This document shows positions 1-7,877 of a stretch of DNA of 64,000 nt, in pieces. A model generated the notes under the pieces. The model made no database searches, was not told where the DNA came from, and saw nothing but the letters and a program-made list of their open reading frames with translations. This DNA is from Chitinophaga pinensis. GTDB taxonomy: Bacteria; Bacteroidota; Bacteroidia; Chitinophagales; Chitinophagaceae. The translations under genes were made by a program, and so were the position numbers. Location: contig CALQSB010000011.1 of the NCBI GenBank assembly GCA_943333125.1, positions 1-64,000 on the forward strand. The letters are read 5' to 3'. The number at the start of each line of letters is the position of its first letter. Position 1 is the stretch's first letter.

Positions 1-2
1 AG

Positions 3-101
3 CTGTATAAATGGCTCTCTTGTATAGACGTTATTCGCGTTGGACGTGCCCGTGAAAAAAAAATAGCAATAAAGGAACTTGAAAAAGAAATAATGCCATG
101 A
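3..101 (+). CDS. C-terminal fragment of an unidentified gene (cut by window edge)
   Basis: An open frame enters from the left edge and ends at TGA 99-101, giving 32 residues. The tail is basic then charged (VGRAREKKIAIKELEKEIMP) and looks like the end of a soluble protein. The frame is short, so chance openness cannot be excluded, but the lysine/glutamate-rich helix is typical of real bacterial C-termini. The product cannot be identified from so little sequence. Confidence 0.4.
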   Translation: MYKWLSCIDVIRVGRAREKKIAIKELEKEIMP

Positions 102-168
102 GTCGTAGATAACATCGCTTTAAGTAATTTGTATTCTTCTATAATTAATAAAATTAATAGCAGTTTTA

Positions 169-295
169 GCGCCTGATTATCTTTTTTTACTTAATAAAGC
201 GCCTATAATTATTTTTATGCGCCCAAAAATATCCTATATTGCGCTCATAAATCGTAATAAATGAAACAAAGCGCCCATTTTTCAAGCAATGCGCC
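169..295 (+). promoter_or_regulatory. Phased GCGCC/GCGCT direct-repeat array across the Fic gene start
   Basis: Six same-orientation copies of a (A/T)GCGC(C/T) core begin at 169, 199, 219, 241, 271 and 291, so the spacings are 30, 20, 22, 30 and 20 bp, close to whole helical turns. Four copies lie before the ATG at 261 and two inside the first 12 codons, where they fall in different reading frames. That points to a DNA-level signal and not a codon effect. A further GCGCC begins at 421. In such AT-rich DNA this density is striking. It is plausibly an operator for cooperative binding that controls the Fic gene; no binding protein is identified. Confidence 0.5.
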
Positions 296-1826
296 TGTAA
301 TTCACGGGGAAGTAAAACCGTCTCAAGGTTGGATTGTTGGTTATACTGCCATAATTGAAAAGCTGCATTTGCCAATTCCGGTTCCGGGTATCAAAACAAT
401 GATTTCTGAAAAAAATCAACGCGCCGAAACAGAAACCTGGAATGTATTTCCGAACAAATATTTACCGGAGGATAATATCAAAATTTCGAAAATCGAGGCC
501 TTGTACAATCATTTAGTATTCGCCCTGAAATACGAGGGAGTGAACCTTTTGGTGTTTGCTAAATTGAATGAGGTGTTGAGTTCAAAAGAGATTTTTACTT
601 TGGTAAATATTGAACCGTCCGGACAATACTCAAGAAGAATATGGTTTTTGCTGGAGTGGATTTCCGGAAGTAAAATAAAAGGCAAAAATGATTTAACTAA
701 GAAAAGTTATGTTTCAGTTGTCGATGAAAAATTACAATATGCTGTTTCCGGAGTAAAATCATCTCGGCATTTGGTGATAAATAATTTGCCTGGAACAAAT
801 AAGTTTTGTCCATTAATCAAAAAATCAAAGAAATTAGAAGACCACATAACAAAGAATTATATTGAAGTCAGTAGAAAACAAATTGCCGGCATAAGGAAAG
901 ATATCATACAAAGAGCCTCTGCATTTTTGCTACTAAAAGATTCTAAAGCATCTTTCACAATAGAAGGGGAAAGTCCCAAAAGTAAAAGAGCAGCAAGATG
1001 GGGAGCAGCAATTGGTCAAGCAGGATTAAATGACCTTACAAAGGAAGAGTTAATCAGATTACAATCTTTGGTTATTGAAAATAGTAGGTTTGTTCAAATG
1101 GGTTTCAGAACTCAAGGTGGATTTGTTGGTGAGCATGATAGAATTACGGGCGAACCAATTCCTGAGCACATTTCAGCAAAATTTGAAGATGTTAATGAGC
1201 TAATTGAAGGATTAATTGAGAGCAGTCATTTGCTTATTAATGATGATTATAATGCTGTTTTAGCAGCTGCAATCATTGCATTTGGCTTTGTCTTTATTCA
1301 TCCTTTTGAGGATGGAAATGGAAGAATACATCGCTACATAATTCATCATATGCTTGCAAAAAAACAATTTACTGATCAGGGAATAATATTCCCGGTTTCA
1401 TCTTCTATACTTGACCATATTAATAATTACCGAATAGTTTTAGAATCCTATTCAAAACCATTGTTGGATTTTATAGAATGGACTGAAACTCCTAATCATA
1501 ATGTGTATGTTGCAAATAGCACAAAAGATTTTTATAGATTTTTTGACGCTACAAAGCAGGCTGAATTTTTGTTTGATTGTGTTAAAGACACCATTGAAAA
1601 TATTGTTCCGCAGGAAATAAACTATCTGGCTAATTACGATGCATTCAAAAATTATTTGGATGATGATTTTGAAATGCCCGACAATTTAGTATCAATTTTG
1701 GTTAGATTTTTAGAGCAGAATCAAGGCCAATTATCAAAAAGAGCAAAGGAAAAAGAGTTTGATATGCTTTCAGAAAAAGAAGTGAAACAAATAGAATCTA
1801 TGTATGCTTCTATTTTTTCAAAGTAG
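261..1826 (+). CDS. Fic family protein (class II, putative AMPylase/nucleotidyltransferase)
   Basis: 521 aa. Fic enzymes transfer AMP or related groups from a nucleotide onto Ser/Thr/Tyr of target proteins. The complete active-site motif HPFEDGNGRIHR is at about residues 347-358, with the catalytic His at 347. An inhibitory-helix signature S-FTI-EG lies at about 231-236, before the core, which fits the class II layout in which Glu235 would block the ATP gamma-phosphate site and keep the enzyme self-inhibited. The roughly 200-residue N-terminal part has no recognised domain and may bind the target or DNA. No antitoxin gene is adjacent. The ATG at 261 lies inside the GCGCC array, and a terminator follows at 2000. 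The target is unknown. Confidence 0.9.
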   Translation: MKQSAHFSSNAPVIHGEVKPSQGWIVGYTAIIEKLHLPIPVPGIKTMISEKNQRAETETWNVFPNKYLPEDNIKISKIEALYNHLVFALKYEGVNLLVFAKLNEVLSSKEIFTLVNIEPSGQYSRRIWFLLEWISGSKIKGKNDLTKKSYVSVVDEKLQYAVSGVKSSRHLVINNLPGTNKFCPLIKKSKKLEDHITKNYIEVSRKQIAGIRKDIIQRASAFLLLKDSKASFTIEGESPKSKRAARWGAAIGQAGLNDLTKEELIRLQSLVIENSRFVQMGFRTQGGFVGEHDRITGEPIPEHISAKFEDVNELIEGLIESSHLLINDDYNAVLAAAIIAFGFVFIHPFEDGNGRIHRYIIHHMLAKKQFTDQGIIFPVSSSILDHINNYRIVLESYSKPLLDFIEWTETPNHNVYVANSTKDFYRFFDATKQAEFLFDCVKDTIENIVPQEINYLANYDAFKNYLDDDFEMPDNLVSILVRFLEQNQGQLSKRAKEKEFDMLSEKEVKQIESMYASIFSK

Positions 1827-1999
1827 AATTTTTTCTCTACCTTAACGTTAGTTCTTGAACATTCAGTAAGCCTTTCCCTAGATAAAGTGAAGGTTTTTCC
1901 GATAATTTTCACAAGGAAAGTAGCTATTTATTGAAAGTCAGTAGTATCAACATATTGAGCGATAGGGGGTTACTCCTAACGCGGTCACACAGCACAGAC

Positions 2000-2028
2000 A
2001 AAGGTTTCAAGAAATTGAAACCTTTTTT
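2000..2028 (+). terminator. Rho-independent terminator after the Fic gene
   Basis: An 11-bp perfect stem (arms aaaggtttcaa and ttgaaaccttt, loop gaaa) is followed by a T-run. It lies about 170 bp after the Fic stop and before the PepSY-like gene. The 1827-1999 stretch before it shows no gene. Confidence 0.85.
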
Positions 2029-2125
2029 ATTTATTTCAATTGGCAAACTCCCTGACTGCTATCATTGAAAATAACTTCCACCCTTCAGTACTTTTGACTG
2101 AATGTAAAAATCAAAACTTAAACTT

Positions 2126-2635
2126 ATGAAACACATTAATCTATTACTATCTTTCTTTTTTGTAGGATTTGTTATCCCTTGTTTTTCGCAGGTAACAATG
2201 CCTGAAATAATTGTAGCCGCAACCAGATATAAATACCTCTCTGCTGTTGACAATAAAGAATTGGCACAACCAGTTAAGATGCTTGAACGAACTGCCGCAA
2301 CTTTTGATGTTAAGAATTCAGAATTTTATGAAGATGAGTATGATGAGTATTATATCTCATTTTATATTCCTCAAGGAAACATTCTTGCTACTTATAATAA
2401 TGATGGTAAATTATTGCGAACTGCAGAAAGATATAAGAATATAGCACTTCCAAAAGCAGTTTCAGCGGCTTTGATAAAGAAATATCCTGATTGGGGAATT
2501 CCTAAAAATGTTTATTTGGTTACCTATGAAGAAGAAAAAGGAGCCTCAAAAGTATGGAAAGTATTAATGAACAAAGGAGATAAGAGAATGAGAGTTAAGG
2601 TAAATGAGAAAGGTGATTTTATTACTAAGTTGTAA
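2126..2635 (+). CDS. Exported PepSY-like protein
   Basis: 169 aa. An N-terminal signal peptide (MKHINLLLSFFFVGFVIPCFSQ) suggests export to the periplasm. The rest resembles the small PepSY-like beta-lactamase-inhibitor-type fold common in Bacteroidetes: a central repeat unit with an LP.AV..AL..KYP.W motif at about 108-127, followed by a strand rich in Y, V and K. Related proteins often carry two such units; here one is clear. The gene is flanked by terminators on both sides and so is probably monocistronic. Function is unknown; the PepSY-like assignment is moderately certain. Confidence 0.7.
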   Translation: MKHINLLLSFFFVGFVIPCFSQVTMPEIIVAATRYKYLSAVDNKELAQPVKMLERTAATFDVKNSEFYEDEYDEYYISFYIPQGNILATYNNDGKLLRTAERYKNIALPKAVSAALIKKYPDWGIPKNVYLVTYEEEKGASKVWKVLMNKGDKRMRVKVNEKGDFITKL

Positions 2636-2664
2636 AATAAGATGTAATAGATTTTCAGTATTTT

Positions 2665-2690
2665 AAAGTCGGGTTATACTCGACTTTTTT
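2665..2690 (+). terminator. Rho-independent terminator after the PepSY-like gene
   Basis: Stem aaagtcg/cgacttt with a 9-nt loop and a following T-run, 29 bp after the stop codon. Confidence 0.75.
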
Positions 2691-2793
2691 ATTGGAGAAG
2701 AATTTGAATTGTAAACGATGTATTTTTGCTTTTTAATTTCTAAAATGCTCGCCCGAATTCACTTTGTCAAAAATTCTCAAACCCAACTTGCAC

Positions 2794-3636
2794 ATGAGTG
2801 GCATCAATACATTTAATGCTTTTAAAAATTTTGCGAATACCTTGCCGGTACAAGACTTTTTAATGCCTGTTTTATTTGTGGGTCATGGTTCGCCAATGAA
2901 TGGAATTGAAGACAATGAATTTAGTAATAGATGGACTGCACTGGCAAAAGAAATTCCTTTGCCAAAAGCAGTGCTTGTTATTTCTGCGCATTGGTTTACA
3001 AATGGCACCAGCATTACTGCAATGGATTTTCCTAAAACTATTCACGACTTTGGCGGTTTCCCCGATGCATTATTTCAAGTGCAATATCCCGCACCCGGGA
3101 ATCCTGTTCTGGCGAAAGAGATGGCGTCAATGATACATTCTGCTCATGTTGAACTTAATCATGACTGGGGTTTAGATCATGCTTCTTGGTCTATTCTTAG
3201 ACATATGTATCCTCAGGCCAATATTCCAATTTTACAATTAAGTATTGACTATACTAAAGGAGCAGCTTTTCATTACGAATTAGCTAAAGAATTATTTCAA
3301 TTCCGTTCTAAGGGCGTATTGATTATTGGTAGTGGTAATATGGTGCATAATCTTAGAATGGTGGCTTGGGATAAATTAGATGGTCCTTCATTTGGATATG
3401 ACTGGGCATTACATATGAATCAAAAATTCAAAGATTTGATTGTGAAAAAAGATCATCAATCTTTAATTGATTATCATCAATTGGGTAAAGAAGCTATGAT
3501 GTCTATTCCTACGCCCGAGCACTACTTGCCTTTAATTTATACACTGGGATTGCAAGATAAAAACGACCCCGTTTCATTCTTTAATGATAAGCTTGTTGGA
3601 GGATCATTAACTATGACTTCGGTGAAGTTTGGATAG
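2794..3636 (+). CDS. ygiD: DODA-type extradiol aromatic ring-opening dioxygenase
   Basis: 280 aa from ATG 2794; a TTG at 2764 would add 10 residues but lies outside the usual family start. Members are zinc-dependent LigB-superfamily enzymes; E. coli YgiD opens 4,5-DOPA-like catechols in vitro. Family blocks are present in order: LFVGHGSPMN near the start (first zinc His), ISAHWFTNGT, LDHASWSILRHMYP and IGSGNMVHNL. Length and motif order match a complete, active enzyme. The physiological substrate is unknown. A short segment matching the end of the 178-bp repeats found at 42.9 and 44.0 kb follows just downstream. Confidence 0.88.
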   Translation: MSGINTFNAFKNFANTLPVQDFLMPVLFVGHGSPMNGIEDNEFSNRWTALAKEIPLPKAVLVISAHWFTNGTSITAMDFPKTIHDFGGFPDALFQVQYPAPGNPVLAKEMASMIHSAHVELNHDWGLDHASWSILRHMYPQANIPILQLSIDYTKGAAFHYELAKELFQFRSKGVLIIGSGNMVHNLRMVAWDKLDGPSFGYDWALHMNQKFKDLIVKKDHQSLIDYHQLGKEAMMSIPTPEHYLPLIYTLGLQDKNDPVSFFNDKLVGGSLTMTSVKFG

Positions 3637-3716
3637 TTATACTGATTTTTAGAGTCATTTATGCTTACCTCATTTCAACTGCAAAATCTGAATTAGATTT
3701 ATTTATATCAGTATAA
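3637..3716. repeat. 80-bp inverted-repeat unit containing a lone MITE-like terminus
   Basis: A 10-bp perfect inverted repeat (TTATACTGAT at 3637-3646 and ATCAGTATAA at 3707-3716) starts directly after the dioxygenase stop. Inside it, 3672-3690 (atttcaactgcaaaatctg) is identical over 19 nt to the 3' terminal repeat of the 178-bp elements at 42856 and 44031. It may be a decayed element or a solo terminus. Confidence 0.5.
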
Positions 3717-3802
3717 TCAATACTTTTTATCATCTTTAGTTGCTTCCTTGTACTTTATTTTTATAAGACGTGGATTTAATGATTTATTTTAAAAAAATAA
3801 AG

Positions 3803-5251
3803 ATGATAAAGGCAGGAAAACTTTTTTTGATGTTATTTATTTTGCTATTCTCATTCTGCAAAGGTCAGCAACAAAAAAATATATTAATTGATAGTATAAA
3901 GCTGAGTAATTTAACAGACAGTAATTTTGATAATCATTTCGTATCCCGTGGGTTTGTAAATTTCAGATATGCTGCAAAAAAAACAACTCCGGTAATTGTT
4001 CATATTCAATCAACGATTCCTTATAAGCTTCAACAAAAAGATGAAGATTTCTTTGGAGGTTTATTTTTAGAAAAAATATTCCCAGACGATAAGATAGATT
4101 CTTATTTTGATGTGGTTAGTGCTTCAGGAGTTTTATTGAGTGATGATGGATATATCGTTACAACGAATCACTTAATTGATCATTCGGTGAGATTAAAAGT
4201 TACATTAAATAATCAACGATCCTATAATGCGAAAATTATCGGATCTGACCCTTTGACGGATTTGGCCTTGATTAAAATTGATGCATTTGATTTGCCTTTT
4301 ATTGAATTGGGCAATTCCGATTCTGTTGAGGTTGGAGATTTTGTTTTGGCGGTTGGTAATCCATTTAATTTAACGTCCACGGTAACTGCAGGAATGATAA
4401 GTGCCAAAGCGAAGAATATTAATATCTTAAAAAAACAGGGAGCTATAGAATCTTATCTTCAGACCAACGCCGTTTTAAACAGAGGGAACAGTGGTGGCGC
4501 CTTGGTAGATGTTGATGGGAAGCTTATTGGAGTAAACACAGCCATAGCTAATCCTTTTGGAATTTATGCAGGTTATTCATTTGCGGTTCCTGTGAACATG
4601 GTAAAAAAAGTGGTTAATGATTTGCAGCTATATCGAAAAGTGATTCGTGGTTATTTAGGCGCTTTTATCAGTGATCTGAATGATGATTTAATTAATGAGT
4701 TGAATTTAAAAAATACCACTGGCGTTTATGTCGACAGTTTGGTTAATGATGGAGCTGCAATTATTGCAGGAATTAAAAAGGAAGATATTATTACGGGAAT
4801 AGATAATCATGAAATTGAATCTACTACTCAATTGAAAGAGATATTATCTACTTATAGTCCTGGCGATAAAATAAAACTTATTTATTTTAGAAAAGGGATT
4901 CCAAATCGAATCAATGTTATACTAAAGGCCAAGGAAGAAAAACAAACGGCTTTATTATCTAATGATCAAATTTTAAAGAAATTAGGAATAGGAATTGAGG
5001 ATATATCAAAATCTGAAAAAGAAAAATTGAAAATAGCAGGAGGCTTGAAAGTTACGGATATAAATTTGGGGTTGGTAGATGAATATACAAATATGAAGAA
5101 GGGTTTTATAATCACATCAATTAATGCTATTGAGATAAAAAATAGCGAATCGCTTTTTAAGGCAATGGATGGCAAGTTTGGAAAAATAATATTTGGGGGC
5201 GTTTATCTTGATGATGAAGGTGTTTATTATTACGGAATTAATGTTCAATAA
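3803..5251 (+). CDS. HtrA/Deg-type trypsin-like serine protease with PDZ domains
   Basis: 482 aa from ATG 3803; GTG 3770 and ATG 3779 are possible longer starts. An N-terminal hydrophobic signal (KLFLMLFILLFSFCKG) directs export to the periplasm. The S1C triad is intact: His123 (TTNHLI), Asp153 (LTDLALIKI) and Ser230 (NRGNSGGAL). A canonical PDZ domain covers roughly residues 280-370 (RGYLGAFI ... GDKIKLIYFRKG) and a second, more degenerate PDZ follows. Family role: periplasmic quality-control protease/chaperone acting on misfolded envelope proteins. It is probably transcribed alone. The two-PDZ layout resembles DegP/DegQ; the exact subfamily cannot be set. Confidence 0.92.
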   Translation: MIKAGKLFLMLFILLFSFCKGQQQKNILIDSIKLSNLTDSNFDNHFVSRGFVNFRYAAKKTTPVIVHIQSTIPYKLQQKDEDFFGGLFLEKIFPDDKIDSYFDVVSASGVLLSDDGYIVTTNHLIDHSVRLKVTLNNQRSYNAKIIGSDPLTDLALIKIDAFDLPFIELGNSDSVEVGDFVLAVGNPFNLTSTVTAGMISAKAKNINILKKQGAIESYLQTNAVLNRGNSGGALVDVDGKLIGVNTAIANPFGIYAGYSFAVPVNMVKKVVNDLQLYRKVIRGYLGAFISDLNDDLINELNLKNTTGVYVDSLVNDGAAIIAGIKKEDIITGIDNHEIESTTQLKEILSTYSPGDKIKLIYFRKGIPNRINVILKAKEEKQTALLSNDQILKKLGIGIEDISKSEKEKLKIAGGLKVTDINLGLVDEYTNMKKGFIITSINAIEIKNSESLFKAMDGKFGKIIFGGVYLDDEGVYYYGINVQ

Positions 5252-5338
5252 ATAATTCAGGAAGATATTAAATGGAAATTATTTATTTGGGGGCTAAAAC
5301 AAGGTCAATTATTATTCACTGGTTAAAAAAAGTTAATT

Positions 5339-6052
5339 ATGTGTTTTTCTGCTAATGCAAGTTTTAGTGCGTCTATAATACTTACAGCAGTAGGGGTGTT
5401 ATCTGTTCGTGAAATTAATTCGACTTCACAAATTCCATTTGCAATTATCCCATTTATTTTTGCCATACAGCAAACAGCTGAAGGTTTTGTATGGCTGTCC
5501 TTTTCAAATCATAATATTGCTCATTATCGGGAATGCTATGGATTATTATTTTTGGTTTGCGCATATATAATTTGGCCAATACTGGTTCCTTATTCTATTT
5601 GGAAACTCGAGAAAAAAATAATTCAAAAGAAAATACTTTCTGTTAATTTGATCTGTGGTGTTTTATCGTCATTAGTCTTTGGCTTCACGATTATTTTTTA
5701 TCCTTTAGAAATTAACGTAAGTAATTTTCATGTACAATATTTATTGCAATCTCCATACAACGTATTGTTTACAGGAAATATCTTATATGGGCTCGCAACT
5801 ATTTTGCCCGAATTTATTTCAAAATCAAAAAGAATGTGGTTACTTGGTCTAGTCGTTCTTCTTTCTTATTTTGCTACTTATTTATTTTATAGGGAATATG
5901 TGGTTTCTGTATGGTGTTTCTTTGCGTCAATAATTAGTATTTTGATATATTTTATTCTTAAAAGCATGAATGCTGTTTATTCAGTTCAAAAAAGTTCGGA
6001 TGATAGTTTCAGAGCTGATTTAGAAGTACAAAAAAATAGTTCCTTTATTTAG
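5339..6052 (+). CDS. DUF6629-like integral membrane protein
   Basis: 237 aa, highly hydrophobic, with about seven predicted membrane segments. The N-terminus MCFSANASFSASIILTAVG and the following FAIQQTAEGFVW segment match the hallmark of the DUF6629 family (MCFSA.ASF... and ..Q...EG..W). No function is known for the family. The C-terminal 30 residues are hydrophilic and probably cytoplasmic. It stands alone between the HtrA-like gene and a convergent CotH gene. Confidence 0.72.
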   Translation: MCFSANASFSASIILTAVGVLSVREINSTSQIPFAIIPFIFAIQQTAEGFVWLSFSNHNIAHYRECYGLLFLVCAYIIWPILVPYSIWKLEKKIIQKKILSVNLICGVLSSLVFGFTIIFYPLEINVSNFHVQYLLQSPYNVLFTGNILYGLATILPEFISKSKRMWLLGLVVLLSYFATYLFYREYVVSVWCFFASIISILIYFILKSMNAVYSVQKSSDDSFRADLEVQKNSSFI

Positions 6053-6349
6053 TCAACAATAATTTTCTTTTTGTAATAATTGTAGATTCTTTTGTATTTA
6101 AAATGGAATTGCTGACTTGGAAAAGTTCATTGCTTATTTTGTTTAAAATTCTGTTGGGATTTGTTAAGGTTATAGGTGACCGCTTTATTAATGGTGTAAG
6201 GCATCCGCTTTAGACATATTCGTTTATTTATAGCCTTTAATCAGGCTGAATAAGCATTCCGAAAATGCGCGTAGTTTTAAGCAGTCTATTAATAAAGTAG
6301 TTTAATTTAAAGTATATCTGGGTTTAATAATTCTTTCTTTATTGATATC
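6053..6349. other. Intergenic stretch without a recognisable gene
   Basis: Part of the 444-bp gap between convergent genes. The only structure seen is a 10-bp inverted repeat, CTTTATTAAT at 6183-6192 and ATTAATAAAG at 6288-6297, enclosing about 95 bp. The sequence is AT-rich, so it could be chance. No open frame of convincing composition is seen here. Confidence 0.4.
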
Positions 6350-6496
6350 TCATGAATCTACAGTTATGCCAATCATGCCTCCAAAGGATAATCTGAATCT
6401 AAAGGCGTATCCTTTAGCTTTGGTAACTGCGGCTATGGTATAACGGTATATTCTGGTTCCCAATACGTCATTACTCCCATTGTCGAAAGTTATAAA
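6350..6496 (-). pseudogene. Open in-frame extension behind the CotH lipoprotein stop
   Basis: Directly after the TAA that ends the 6497-7876 gene, the same frame stays open for 48 codons to a TGA at 6350-6352. The residues (for example YRYTIAAVTKAKGYAFRFRL) have a protein-like composition. It could be a former C-terminus cut off by a nonsense mutation, an occasional readthrough product or chance. No independent start is evident. Confidence 0.25.
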
Positions 6497-7876
6497 TTAA
6501 GGCACATAGCTGGTAATTAAATTATTTCTGTCTGTTACATGGCTTTTAAGATTAGCCCTTTCATTAGTAAATGAAGCGCTGTTCAACAGATAAGTATAAC
6601 CAGGCTGTTCGCCGGTATTGCCAATCACATAAGGAGTTATCAGATTGTAATAATTATCTATTAAGAGGTCAATAGTGGCATTGTTGAAGACATTGTTTTT
6701 AAAGTTTTTTAAAAGATATTTATATCGTTGCATGTAAATAGGCTCATCTGCAAGGTATCTGATTAGTGGCCAGTTTGCATTGACTTCATTCATAGAAAGC
6801 GACAATCCATTATTGCCATTTCCTCCCGGAGATCCTACAATTGCGGGATTGTGTGTCATCGCTTCATTGTTGTCCCATGGAATCCAAATGAACTTATCGG
6901 TGCTGTGGTGATAGAGATAATAATTATGAGACATTGCGCCATAGCTGTCCCAATTTACCATTGCATTGTTGATAGCCAGCCATTGTAGAAATTTATCTAC
7001 ATTAATGATACTTTCCAGATTGGTGCGCCATTGAAGAGGATTTGTTATTCTTAAATTACCGTTTAATGCAGTTGCCAATTGTGCTACATCAGAAAAATCA
7101 TTTTCTGTTTCGTTATTCTCTTTTATGAATTCTTGCTCGTTATAAATATTGAGTTTAGATTCTGGCTTGTAAATATTTCCAGACTTTTCTCCAAGCTGGC
7201 TTTTAATCATATTGTCATCCGGTAATTCAACGCCACAATACAATCCCCAGTATTTTAATCCTGTTCCTAAATCTATATAGATGCGGTAAAAAGCGGTTTG
7301 TGCTGCAGCCGTTCCTCCCAATCTGAAAATATCAGCGGCTATTTTTTCTCTGATCAGTGAAGGGTCTTTGAATCCTGGTGAAAATGACAATTGTTCAAAA
7401 CCATAAAAGTGCTGGTTTTTTATTCCAGGGTATTGGTCTTCAAACTTATCAAAGTCTAATCTGAAAGGCAACTTGTAATTTCCCGAATTCCATGCAGATC
7501 TTAATGTAGAATTTCCTTTCAATCGAAATCCAACATTTTTCCAAAGCTTTCCATTGAAACGTAAATCCCCATCCACATATTCGGGTTCTGTATTGCTGTT
7601 CATTCCGCCGCCGGCATTTGCGCCAAAATCAATTCCGAAAAGTGCTATCATATTGTTTCGGATAGCCGACCATTTATCAGCACTTAAAGTGATTTCAATA
7701 GTATTCACACGATCCTGAGGAAATACAGCATGATAATCGGGAGCGGTTTTGCCGTGAGTAGCGACAGTCCAGTCCGAATTGTAATCAACAGGATCAATGG
7801 TGTCATCAACAGGGTTTTTTCTGCATGCGGATATAATGATTATCGTCATCAGAAGAAAAGGAATTATTTTTTTCAT
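6497..7876 (-). CDS. CotH-kinase family lipoprotein
   Basis: 459 aa. The N-terminus is a lipoprotein signal (MKKIIPFLLMTIIIISAC, Cys18). CotH proteins are atypical, secreted or surface-associated protein kinases related to Fam20. Family landmarks present are LRLKG-like GFRLKGNSTLRSAW, the FYRIYIDLGTGLKYWGLYCGVEL block and a metal-binding-type IPWDNNEAM segment near residue 330. The stop of the upstream CotH gene at 7878 lies one base before this ATG, so the two are almost certainly co-transcribed and translationally coupled. The protein is inferred to sit on a membrane facing the periplasm or outside. The substrate is unknown. Confidence 0.88.
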   Translation of the reverse strand: MKKIIPFLLMTIIIISACRKNPVDDTIDPVDYNSDWTVATHGKTAPDYHAVFPQDRVNTIEITLSADKWSAIRNNMIALFGIDFGANAGGGMNSNTEPEYVDGDLRFNGKLWKNVGFRLKGNSTLRSAWNSGNYKLPFRLDFDKFEDQYPGIKNQHFYGFEQLSFSPGFKDPSLIREKIAADIFRLGGTAAAQTAFYRIYIDLGTGLKYWGLYCGVELPDDNMIKSQLGEKSGNIYKPESKLNIYNEQEFIKENNETENDFSDVAQLATALNGNLRITNPLQWRTNLESIINVDKFLQWLAINNAMVNWDSYGAMSHNYYLYHHSTDKFIWIPWDNNEAMTHNPAIVGSPGGNGNNGLSLSMNEVNANWPLIRYLADEPIYMQRYKYLLKNFKNNVFNNATIDLLIDNYYNLITPYVIGNTGEQPGYTYLLNSASFTNERANLKSHVTDRNNLITSYVP

Positions 7877-7877
7877 T

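Noticed and set aside
187-375. Minus-strand open frame over the Fic start
   Set aside because: It lies opposite the Fic N-terminus and the GCGCC array, with no promoter or domain; a shadow frame.
1955-1999. Possible tRNA-like or attachment remnant (gggggttactcctaacgcgg)
   Set aside because: No cloverleaf, T-arm GTTCGA core or CCA end could be built, and no integrase is nearby.
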